Source: Pyricularia pennisetigena (taxonomy: Eukaryota; Ascomycota; Sordariomycetes; Magnaporthales; Pyriculariaceae). From it: 64,000 bases of DNA. Under the pieces are notes generated by a model. The model saw only the letters and a program-made list of their open reading frames with translations, was not told where the DNA came from and searched no databases. How positions within the stretch are numbered: the first letter of the stretch is position 1; each line of letters starts with the position of its first letter. A program made the translations under genes and the position numbers. Location of the stretch: positions 558,001 to 622,000 of the forward strand of contig NC_043742.1 in NCBI RefSeq assembly GCF_004337985.1, given 5' to 3'. This document shows positions 35,107 through 45,465 of the stretch, piece by piece.

Positions 35107-35511
35107 ACCGAACGTTCCATACATATTTCAGCCACATAGTTTTTCGGTGAATCAAATTGGCCAAAAAGATCGCGCTCGTTCTAGCAATGGCGTTCAAGAA
35201 ATGGATATAACCCAGAAGTGGGCACCATAAGATGGTAGATTTAATCTTTAATAACAATTTAACCAATGATTTAATCAAGGCCAAAAGTTTCACTTATATT
35301 AAATAAAAAGAATTGATTTTTGAACGTATAAATCGTATGTTTATAGTACACGTTGTACACAAAATACAACCCTTTTAAATAAATCCCTATTTTGATTTTA
35401 TAAATTCAGATACAAACGATACAAATTTATTGTGAATTATCTGTAGGGAAATGGTTGAAAATATGTATATTGCGATTTAGTTTGCCCGGTTATTGACTAT
35501 AGTTGATAATA

Positions 35512-37362
35512 ACATCGGGTACCCCCTCATGGCCACCCCCCTGTTGGCCACACCTAAAAATCTAACAACGAAATACCTACTTTTATAAACTAATTTAGAT
35601 ATAAAACTGTTAGCGCACAAAAATACAATCGTTTTTGAGCTGTTCCGGTTTATTAACCTCTTTTTTATTAGTTAAAAGTTCCAGATTTTCTATATTATTT
35701 TCCTACAATCCAATAATATTTTAATTATTAACCAAAACCTCGTTTGGATCCGGAATTACCCTTTATTTTCGCCGGCCGTATTACCTCCAATTGTACGCCC
35801 AATAAACTTATTTTTGGCTGCGCGTTAACCAAAAATATATTTTTAATTTCGAAGTTTTTTTTTTGATTTTTGCAAATAAAAACGTAAAATAACGTTAGTT
35901 CTATTGGATTGGGAAAAGTTTTATAATTAAAATCGAATATTCCGGGTCGTTTTAGGGGTTTTCCAAATAAATATAAACGGGTCGTTAATTACTTAGGTTA
36001 GGCTTTCCGGTGTTTTATCCTTTATAAACCGTTATTTTTATTTTTTATAACGTTGGCATTGCTATTTTTGAATAAAAAAGGGTTTAAAAATGGTTTAACC
36101 AAATTTGCCGGCCATAGGCCTCTTATACACCACCCAAATTAAATACTTTTTGCTATAAATGTTTTTGATTTAGCTATATTAAAGCAAAAAAGGAAATTTG
36201 ACTTTCCAACAACTATTAAATAGTAAAACTGGTTAATAAATCCACGTTAACGTCGATAAGCCTGTTTTAACGGCCCAAAAACCAATATAACCAATAATTC
36301 GAAAACGTGTAACGAATAAAAGGGTAAATGTACGAATTAAATATTATCTTGCAAATGAAAAAATATAGATTCGTCCATTATTTATGATTTATAACCGTCG
36401 AAAACTAATAACCGCTTTTTAAAGGTTAAAGGTTGGGAATACGGAATAAATATTTTTTTGACCATTTGATAACCGTTTCGTTATTTATCCACTCGTTTGG
36501 GTTATATAAAATTGCCAATTGTTAAAAAAGTTTAAATCCGTTGGAAATAATTCTTATTATACGTTTTTTCGTTAAAATATAACGAGGGGAGGTATAATAA
36601 CGCCCGTAGCCAACATATATTCGATTATAATCGTTTTACCCCGCGTTCCGTGTTTTTTACGTTATAACGGCCGGATTCCGTTAAAACCTAATATTAGGCC
36701 GTTAAATCCTTTACCTTCCATTATACCGGTTTCGTCCATATTCCACCAATTTTCCGGTTTAATATCGTAAATAACGGGGTTAATAATATAAAACCACCAA
36801 AATTTAATTATTTCCGTAATAGCCCCATTAACCTGGGCGTTTTTTATTCGACGGGGCCTTTGGGTTTTAAAAATTGGATAACGGAACAAAAAACGGGTTA
36901 TCCAACGTTTTCCAAAATTTTGTATTTTACCGGCGGCTTAAAAAATTCCTTTTGTAAAAAAACGTAGTTTTTGGTGCGTTGGTGGAGATTTTAAAACTGT
37001 TTGGGTAAATACCCAATTAGTTAAATGTTTTTCCTATTTAGTAGAAAACTTTTGAAAAGGGTTTTATGTTTGTTTATAAAATTTAGAATTTTGAAAACGG
37101 TAACAAAATGCATTTTTAAGTATACCCCATTTTCGGGAGGTTTTTGCAATTGATTTGCCAATATTAACGTTTTTAACGGCGGAAATAAGTTAATTTTTAA
37201 TATATTGTTTTATTGGAAATTGGAGAATAAGATTAGAAAAAAGTAAGTCCAAAAGTGAAAAGTTCGTCGAGATATTTATAATAGAAGTTGGAGGTTAAAA
37301 ATAAAAGTGTTGTTGTTTTTGGGTGGCTAACAGGAGGGTGGCCATCAGGGGGTACCCGACGT
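35512..37362 (-). mobile_element. RIP-degraded pogo/Fot1-like transposon
   Basis: Inverted ends: ACATCGGGTACCCCCTCATGG followed by CCACCCCCCTGTTGGCCAC at 35512, and the mirror ending at 37362 (inward ACGTCGGGTACCCCCTGATGG). Between them the minus strand at 36662-36889 retains PENWWNMDETGIMEGKGFNG, resembling the DDE transposase catalytic region of pogo/Fot1-type elements (NMDExG). All other frames are destroyed. A TA duplication is not clear: TA precedes the left end but GA follows the right. Confidence 0.75.
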
Positions 37363-37545
37363 GAAAACAATTTCAAGAGTACAAATTTGAAAATTTAGAC
37401 ACTATCAACCAATAAAATATTCAAACAAAAAGGAAGTCTTCCATATAAACAAAAAACTGAATCTTACATGTAAGTAAGGAACAAACAAATTCCAAGTGTA
37501 AAAATTAAAATAGCACCTAAATAATAATCTTTTCGTAACCTAGAC

Positions 37546-37660
37546 TTGGCGTTCCTGAAATGTTCATGTTGGGTTTAACTTTAATCTTTTATAATTATTC
37601 ACCTAGGTATTCAATATACACCAAATTCGGAAGGTGACTTAAACTCAAAAATCGCTTCTT
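37546..37660. repeat. terminal segment of the third repeat family (copy 2)
   Basis: ACCTAGACTTGGCGTTCCTG, then AAATG, TTTAACTTTAATC and ATTCAATATACACC, in the same order as at 44671. Confidence 0.55.
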
Positions 37661-37909
37661 AGCAAAACTCTTTTCACGTCTAAACCATCAATATCAAAGG
37701 AAATATATCGCATCCAAAAACTTGTTGTCTTTAGTTTCTAATTAAATAAATAAAAGTTCTAAAAATACAGATTTGATTGTAATCTATACAAGGCATTGTA
37801 AATTATCAAAGAATATTTATTCGGCGTTTATAGAGGTCGTAACAAATTTCTTATCATTTTTTGAAGTAAAAAAACTAAAAACGCGTACAAATTGTTAGTA
37901 GCCAAGAGC

Positions 37910-38022
37910 GAAATCATTTCAAACAATGTAATTGGTCGAAAAGCCATGTGGCTGAAAGGTACACGAAGCGCCCGGTCCCCACTGCGAAGCAGGGGGATCT
38001 AGTCTGAGCACTAAGACTAGAC
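37910..38022. mobile_element. L-type end of a TAGTCTCA element closing the second RIP island
   Basis: GTAATTGGTCGAAAAGCCATG ... CGGTCCCCACTGCGAAGC ... GAGCACTAAGACTA faces left. It may be the far end of the older copy interrupted at 33.3-35.1 kb. Confidence 0.6.
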
Positions 38023-38748
38023 CAGGGGCTTTAATTTAAGGCCTCCGAAGTAAGCATGTCAGGCAAAGGACCAGAACCCTTCTAGATCAGAGCGAGTAAG
38101 TGGTACAGGAATACAAATGTGAAAGCCATATGGCAATTAAGAACGTTCTGAACAGTGTCGTATGAATATCGGTTTCAATTAAGCTGCACTGTCATGAAGT
38201 ACCCCCGATTTGATCTATATACAAGATGGCTATCACCGAAGCATTATTCGTCAAATTGCCGAAGACCGTTGACACGAAACAAGACCAACGTGTTTTAGTG
38301 GGTGCATTAATAATTGAGCGAGGTTCTGTTTTCTGTGTCCTATATTGGTAACCGAAGGCTACGCCAGAGAGTTCGTTGTCCCCGGAACAGATTACAAATG
38401 AATGTTTGCTGACAAACTAGAAGTTCGGCATGAAACCGCAATATGACAATGCGTCTCCGTGATACCAAACCCTTCCCATACCAAACCGTGAAACAGCTTT
38501 GTTAGGATGCGGTAAAAATGGAATGATTAACTTTAACCCTGACTCATCCAACCTATGCATGTCAAGGCCATACACTCAAAGGACCGCCTTATTCAGAACA
38601 TATCCCCAAAACCACATGCATACTTTATAAGTGCTAGTATCGCGCACAGTAGTTCCTCGTCATTGTCTTCGAATGCATGTTGCACTTTGAACGTTTCTTT
38701 AAAAACTTTGCTTTCAAACTTCCGCGCTATAAGTCACAAGCCTTTAAA

Positions 38749-40579
38749 ATGTCAAACAAGGAAACCAACCCCGCATCGAACAACCCTAGTTCGAACCAGG
38801 GGGAAGCCCATCCAGACAGCCCTTCGTCACTTGGTGACAAACCAAAGCTAGACGAGCTGGTTGATTCGACATTCGATGGCAGCCAACCAAAGTCTGGTCG
38901 AGGAATTGCTTTTTGGGCCATTTTCTTCAGCTTGTCCATAACGGGTTTTCTAAGCTCAATGGAAGGCGGGATTATGTCCACGGCCCTGCCAGCAGTTTCA
39001 CGAGCTGTCAATGCCGAAAATGATTACGTTTGGATAGTCAACGTTTATTTTCTCACCAGGTAAATCTTAGCATGGTTTTGGAGGTTAAAAGCAATATGGG
39101 GTGCTCAACTTAGTGCACAATGACCTTAATAATGCTAACCTGATACGAACCTCTAGTGCGGCTGTTCAGCCTTTATACGGTCAGCTGGCTGACATCTGGG
39201 GCAGAAGATGGCCAATGCTATCTGCGGTTACTATTTTTGCCGCAGGGTCCGCCATTTGCGGTTCCGCAAACAGTGCAGGAACTCTTATTGCGGGACGAGC
39301 GATCCAAGGCCTCGGTGCTGCGGGAATCAACACCTTGGTCGAGCTTATATTGTGCGACCTCCTACCTTTACGCGAGCGTGGACAGTTCATGGGTCTCTTG
39401 TTTCTGTTCATCGTCGTCGGCTCCGTACTCGGGCCACTTTTGGGCGGAATCATCGTCGACAAAACATCTTGGAGATGGATCTTTTACATAAACCTCCCAA
39501 TTTGCGCGCTTTGCTTTGGCCTCCTCTTCTTTGCCCTCAACCTCAAACACCGACCCGACGACAATTCGACACCTCTACAAAAGCTCAAAAAGATCGACTA
39601 CATTGGCGTGCTTGTTTTGTGCGCTGCCGTCACATCGCTTATATACGCACTGACTTACGGCGGCGGGGCAAAATACGCGTGGTCACATCCAGTCATTGTT
39701 ACGACGCTGGTATTAGGAATTTTCGGTCATGGCTTATTTATAGCCTTCGAAACATCATCCTGGTGCTCCAATCCCACAACGCCTATAGCACTATTCCAAA
39801 ACAGAACATCCGTCGCGGCTTATATACTTGAAGCTGTTCAAATTCTAGTATCCTGGGGAGCGCTTTATTTCCTACCGCTTTACTTCCAATCGGTATTGGC
39901 TGTTTCCCCCTCAAGGTCTGGGGTTCTGATATTGTCTTTTTCCATTTCATATTGTTTATCGGCTGCAATTGGGGGCGGTTTGGTTACCAAACTTGGAAAA
40001 TACCGCCTAGTACACATCATCAGTTTTGCCCTCATGACCATCATGATGGGTGTCTTTACGGTACTGAACCGCAATACCTCCTTGGCCGTCAATGTTATTC
40101 TTGGCCTGATTGCCGGTATAGGCGTTGGTCTTCCCAACGCTTCGATCTTGACAGCGGTTCAAGCCTCTTTACCGGATTCAATGAACGCTGCGAGTACCGC
40201 ACTTTTCGCCTTTATTCGAAGTCTTGCGACTGTTTTTGCCGTCACAATCCCGGCGGCAATTTTTAACAGCCGATTCGACGAGCTGCTTTCTACCTCGGCT
40301 TTGGATAATAGCGTCAAGAGCAGCCTGGACTTGGGCAAGGCATATCAGCAAGCATCGCCGGACTTTCTTCATTCTTTCCCCGCTCCAGTCCAGGACCAGA
40401 TTGTCAGCCTGTACGAGCTAAGCTTGAAGCTCGTTTGGCAGGTTTTAATCGGTATTGCAGCTGTTGGCGTTATCGCATCTCTTGTTGAAAAGGATCTGGA
40501 ATGCCGTACAGAGCAAACGACCGAAGAATTTGGTTTAAAGGACCGTGACGAAAAGGCACTCAACAAGAACGAGGTGTAG
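38749..40579 (+). CDS. MFS multidrug transporter (14-TM DHA2 family)
   Basis: The model is join(38749..39059, 39157..40579), 577 residues. Donor GTAAAT and acceptor CTCTAG rejoin ...[15 protein letters not shown]... in frame. A Ser/Pro-rich cytosolic N-terminus of about 50 residues precedes the membrane core. Family motifs present are [17 protein letters not shown] (motif D1), [13 protein letters not shown] (motif A), [12 protein letters not shown], and the motif C region [14 protein letters not shown]. The C-terminal tail is acidic and lysine-rich. It is intact and is the best candidate for export or self-protection in the cluster. It lies 0.7 kb after the second RIP island. Confidence 0.88.
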
Positions 40580-40929
40580 GACCTCTGCCATGGGGTGGAA
40601 CGCAGATGTCGGAACAACGGTGGCTATCGCACTTGGGTTGGAGCCCCTACTCAGATAGATGCATGGGCGATCCGGTTGTCTTGTTTGTAGAGCGCTCATG
40701 TATCCACGACTTCACCCCTTTATTTTGGGTTTGGAAAATATTGCAGATGTCTCCCCTTTGTGACTGGTGAATACAATGGACGGAAATAGCAGAGAGGCGC
40801 ATAGTATTTATTTTAGTCAACCGGAAACCCTACGTGTAGGCTTTATGGACAGGCATGTATAAGCTCTAAAAATATTCCTCGGCCTGTTGTAAAGATTCCT
40901 AGTGATTTAAGATACAGTAACTATTTTGC

Positions 40930-41306
40930 AGTATGAACAAATGCATAATATACCTATTCGATAACTCCTGGTGACCAAGGGCTTTACCGTCCTTTTCAGC
41001 GTCTTTGCGATGCAACGAAGAACAGACCTCTGGGGCGAGGATGCTGAAGAGTTCAGGCCGCAGCGGTGGTACCCGCAATCAGAAAATAAGGGACGTCACG
41101 GTTGGGAGTATCTTCCGTTTCTCAGAGGTCCGAGAATCTGTCCTGGCCAGAAGTTCGCACTGACCCAAATAAGCCATGTGCTGGCGAAATTGGCTCACAA
41201 ATTCGAAAAGATCGAGAACATCGACCCAAGAGAGTGGAGGGAACAGTGGACCTTAAGTGCTGCTCCCAAAGACGGCGTCAAGGTCAAGTTTGTGGCGGCG
41301 GCATAA
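40930..41306 (+). pseudogene. C-terminal tail of a fatty-acid-hydroxylase-like P450
   Basis: Only the last 110 or so residues survive: TKGFTVLFSVFAMQRRTDLW, EEFRPQRW (PERF motif), and the haem loop PFLRGPRICPGQKFAL with its Cys, then a stop at 41306. The motif FxxGPRxCxG and the MHRRxDxxG-like stretch are typical of CYP52/alkane hydroxylase relatives and are unlike the three cluster P450s. The anchor, I-helix and ExxR are missing, so it cannot function. Confidence 0.75.
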
Positions 41307-42250
41307 AGGGTCTTCCAAAGGGGGGACTATCCTTCACTTGTATTTAGGGGCCCTTCCTGATTGGAATACCCATGCACTTTGGCATTTCTCAATACGTGAA
41401 AAGTACCTCTTTTTCCAAAACCATCCTTTTATGGGATCTAAAAAAAATAAAATAAACGACACCTCTGTTTGTACACTCGAACTTTCGTTGTGAATATGTC
41501 GACCGATTCTGTACTGGCTAGGCTTATCGTTTCGCAATCTTTTCCCTGACCATCCAATAAAGCCGTATGTTGAAAAGGAAACGGTAATAAGGGTCATTCA
41601 ACTGCCAAAAGCCAATTCCCGGGGACGTTGGACGCTAGAAACCCAAGACACCAGTTCAAAGCTTAATCTGTTGTACGGGTACCAGTCCGGGCTTACCAGA
41701 CAAAGATCCATGGACGCCATCGCAAACCCACATTTTGTTCCCGAGACGCTTCCAGCAATATACCCGAGGGCTAAAATCATTCTTTGCAAATCTTGACCTT
41801 TGGTAAAGTCGGCGGGAGTCAGCGACTTACCATTACGGCCGCGATTCATTATTCAGTTTTTCAATATAAATCCGTGGCGCAGCTTTCGAGCACTGCCTAG
41901 TCTGATGTTCATATAGGGTAAACGCAAAATTTAAATTTGCCCCTTCTTAAACTTTTGCCGTTGGTAACGCTAGCAAGGGACAGCAACTTTTCAACTTTGA
42001 ATAAAGAATATTCTCGAAGGTCGTCGTCGTCTCCAACATGCTAGTTTAGCGTTAGTAGGTATCGTAGCAAAAGCTTACTACTTAGACTGAAGAATGGATC
42101 GAAAGCCAAATTCACCCATGTGTATGTTTTTTACCTTTTTTACCTTTTATCCATCGACACAAGGTACACCATCAATCCATCCCCTGCGTTGAATAGTACT
42201 ACTTAGAGTCTTAGACCATATTAGACTCGCCCCAGTTCAATCTTATAAGA
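41307..42250. other. spacer, nothing recognised
   Basis: No frame with a recognisable family on either strand. Confidence 0.4.
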
Positions 42251-42727
42251 AAGGCAAACCACCCCCCCACGGGGGCCCATGTCAGCCCAAATCGGTAGGG
42301 CGGGCGACCCGTGGTTGGGTTGTATTTTTTGTAGGGGGGGCCTGGCCCGGCCCAAAACTGAACGCGGGTTTTCTTGGCAACCCGCGGGCCCCCGTAAAAA
42401 ACCCGTAAAAACAAAAGTTTTATACATTTTGATTAATAATTTCATCAATTAAACTAAAAAATAAGCCAAAATCACAAGCGGAATAGAGAATAAAATATAT
42501 ATTTATCAAATTTTATGTTATAGTTGATACAAAAATCATTTTTATCATTTTTTAATATCCGTTTTGAAATAAAACTCGCGGGTTACCCAATTCGGGCTGA
42601 GCCCGCCAGCCCGCGGGCCCCCATTTACCCGCCAAGAAAACCCGCGGGCCACTACGGGCCCCCGGCAAGAGCCCATGGGTTGGCGGGCCGGGCTGGGCTA
42701 AACCTGTTTTCGGGTTTTGGCAGGCCT
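42251..42727. mobile_element. GC-rich MITE of the AGGC.../GGGCCC family (copy 4)
   Basis: Left end AGGCAAACCACCCCC; right end, read inward, AGGCCTGCCAAAACCCG. Blocks of GGGCCC and CCCGCGGG flank an AT-rich centre, as in the copy at 13115. The right end abuts the truncated SDR reading frame at 42728. Confidence 0.6.
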
Positions 42728-43673
42728 TAGTCGTAACAGGCGCCGGCAGCGGTCTGGGTCGCACCATCGCATTGGCTCTGGCTTCCAATGGCTGCTGCCC
42801 GCGTATACCTGCTGGGCCGCCGCCTCGACCCGCCCCAGGAAACAATATCCCTGGGGCCCAGGGGGCAGCCCGGCAGCTGGAGGTGCCATGATCCCATTGC
42901 AGGTCGACGTGACGGACAAGGATGAGCTCGCCGCTGCGACCGCCCAAATCGTAGCCGATGCGGGTTTTGTCCACCTCCTTGTCGTCAACGCCGGAATTCC
43001 AAGGCCTGATCTGCTCGGCTTGGATGCTGCAAACTCATCGCCGGGACAGCTGCAGGACTATGTGCTACGCGCGTGGTCGAATCAAGATTTCTTACGGCCT
43101 TTTGCCACAAACGTCACAGGGTCTTATTTTACCTGCGCCGCTTTCCTCGGCCTTTTGGATAAAGGAAACAGCAACGAGAACCGCTTACCAGGTGTTACAA
43201 GCCAGGTTATTGTCAACTCGAGCATATCGGCATATCAGAAAAAATATGCCGGGAACCGGAGATATTGTTTACGCAACCAGCAAGGCAGCGGTGAACCAAA
43301 TGTTCAACCTTTTAAGCACGTGTTTTGTGCGTTATCAAATCCGGGTAAACCTGCTCAACCCGGGGGTATTTCCTTGTAGGAGCCTTGATCCACAATTGTC
43401 AAAAGAGAAAAGAAAATAAAACAAAAAAAAAAAGGATATGCAATAGATGCAACCAGCTAACTAGCTTTTGTCAAATAGCTGAAATGACTGCACCTTTATT
43501 TGCCGATGACAAAAGTGGACTCGGCACCGGCCGTTTACCGGCGAAACGTTACGGCGATGAGGCTGACCTCGCCAGAGCAGTCTTGTATCTGGCTTCGCGA
43601 GCAGGGGCATACGTGAACGGTTTATCGCTGGTGGTTGATGGACGCCTCGTGAGAATTTTACTCTCCACTTACT
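42728..43673 (+). pseudogene. classical SDR, truncated by a MITE and frameshifted
   Basis: Reading starts directly at the MITE end with VVTGAGSGLGRTIALALASN, so the first strand of the Rossmann fold is lost. After a frameshift comes PLQVDVTDKDELAAATAQIV, then LLVVNAGIPRPDLLGLD and VTSQVIVNSSISAYQK. A second shift leads to TGDIVYATSKAAVNQMFNLL (the YxxxK pair) and INLLNPG-like VRVNLLNPG. The C-terminus PAKRYGDEADLARAVLYLAS, GAYVNGLSLVVDG follows a possible intron (43367-43482). All SDR landmarks are present in order but spread over three frames. Confidence 0.78.
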
Positions 43674-43922
43674 AATACAACATCAGGGGCTCGGAGCTCA
43701 GGTTGAGTTACCCCATGATGAACAAAGTACCAATCCGTATATAGTTGAGGTTGGTTTGGTTTGAAACCTCGTGGGCTCCAAAAATATAGAGGCTGCCATT
43801 GCAAGTTCATTCAAGTCTAGCTCTAGAAAACAACATAAACAGCATTCGTAACCTCTTTGTATACAGCGTATGACAACCGTGGCCATGGAATGTTAACAGG
43901 GTAATGACACGCAGGCTGTGAG
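43674..43922. other. short spacer
   Basis: Convergent 3' ends of two pseudogenes. Nothing recognised. Confidence 0.4.
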
Positions 43923-44671
43923 TTATGCGACAGCTTCCAATGTCCTGTTGTAATGCTGAGTGAAATCATAACAAAGGTTTAACCGCTGCAGGAGAAACTC
44001 CTTCCGCGCCTCGTCACTCTTCGGCCACTCTGGTCTTTGCATCAACTTCTCAGGAGAACACCTGCAGGTGGTCTTGATGAAATTTTCCGTGGTGACCACG
44101 TCCGCTATCTTGTACCACTTCTCCTTTCTTTGCTCACTGTACAAGTCGAGGATGGATTCGTCCGCCACACCCCTGTAGATACCCACCAGACAGTCGGCAA
44201 GGCTGCCTGCGTCGACGAACCCACCCGCCACCCCCAGCCCATCCAGGGGATTGCACAGGTGAGTGACGTCCGAGGCCAGCATGACTCTGCCAACACGCAT
44301 CGACGGGACGCAGCGCTGGTGGATCTTGTACGGTTGCCCAGCCAAGCATGCTGTACTCCTCCGGCTTGGGATGGCCGGGAAGGATCTCTCCCAGGCGGCT
44401 GGGACGCCGCTTCTCGACTTCCTCATAGGACAAATCGGCCTGTTCCATGTAGCTGATGCAGAATAGCCCCTCGTTGTTTAGCTTTGCTGCGATCTCGTTG
44501 GGGGGGGGGGGGGGGGGGGGGGGTTTTAACCTTGGTGTTGGAATTAAAAACGATTGAATTACGCCCAATGCGCCACTTGTACTGCAGTCTTTATGTTCCT
44601 GTGAGCACTTACCCAGAAATTCGTCGGGTGCGAAACAACATTAGCGTAGGTGAAGCCGAAGTTTTTCTCTA
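43923..44671 (-). pseudogene. C-terminal half of a PHBH-type FAD monooxygenase
   Basis: The upstream exon piece (FGFTYANVVSHPTNFW, about 44671-44613) ends at a GTAAGT donor. A 24-base G tract (44500-44523, poly-C on the coding strand) lies in the following intron. The next exon reads KLNNEGLFCISYMEQADL and KRRPSRLGEILPGHPKPEEY. After a frameshift near 44335 it continues YKIHQRC, then GRVMLASDVTHLCNPLDGLG (the GD-type FAD motif, with S-D for G-D) and a helical C-terminus. It begins about where the fragment at 19.4-20.0 kb ends, so the two may be halves of one gene. Its upstream edge at 44671 coincides with the end of a repeat family. Confidence 0.78.
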
Positions 44672-45250
44672 GATTTGGCGTCCCTGAAATGATCAAGCCC
44701 CTGAGATGGTCATATCACTTTTAGCTTTAATCTTTTATAGCTAGTTAATTTGGCATTCAATATACACCGTATTAAATCCTTTTATAGTCCTAAAAAGCAT
44801 TGATTAATGGCACTAATCATACGCTTATAGGATTAATATTAGTAGAAATACTGTGTATTTGAAACATGGATGTATTGATTTTCAATTGAGTGAGAACGAA
44901 ATTCATAGAATTGGAAATAGAGCTATAATTTATAAACCGAATTACAAAGTATTTGCTACTGTAGTATCTATTTTGCGCTTGTAACGTCTATGATTGGTTT
45001 TTTATAATGTTTTGAAGTTGAACAATCAGAGACGCATACAAACTTTTAATACACCAAATATGAAAATAAGTTTGAATTATTAAATGTAAACGTAAACATG
45101 AAAATACTGTGCATATAGTGAAAAAAAATAAAAACGAAATTGGGATTTGTTTTCAAACCCTTAGCTAAAATCACTTATAGCTAGATAGTCTTTTTTTGAA
45201 ATTTTTGCTAGTTAAACTTTACCAAATTCTATATAGGAGACCAGAATGGT
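44671..45250. mobile_element. AT-rich fragment of the third repeat family (copy 3)
   Basis: TCTAGATTTGGCGTCCCTG ... CAAGCCCCTGAGATGG ... TTTTAGCTTTAATC ... ATTCAATATACACC repeats the order seen at 37546 and 16315, followed by about 500 AT-rich bases. The type is unknown. It interrupts the FAD monooxygenase pseudogene. Confidence 0.55.
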
Positions 45251-45465
45251 AGCCTAGCTGATTCAAAATCCGCGACATCTTGATTTTGCGGCTGTATCAA
45301 GTACTGGTAGCGATTTGCATTGCCGGTAGGGGGGTAGGTTGGGTGGTCATATACCCAACCCCCTTTTGATTGTACCTGGCACCCGGAACAAATACAGATG
45401 TACGTGGTATGCCAGACAGCTCGACGGCGATTTCCACAAGGTTTGAATCATGATCAGTCTGTCAA

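Noticed and set aside
34601..35293. Short ORFs within the TAGTCTCA elements
   Set aside because: They recur only as part of the repeat and are AT-biased chance frames; similar frames appear at 56.5, 59.6 and 60.9 kb.
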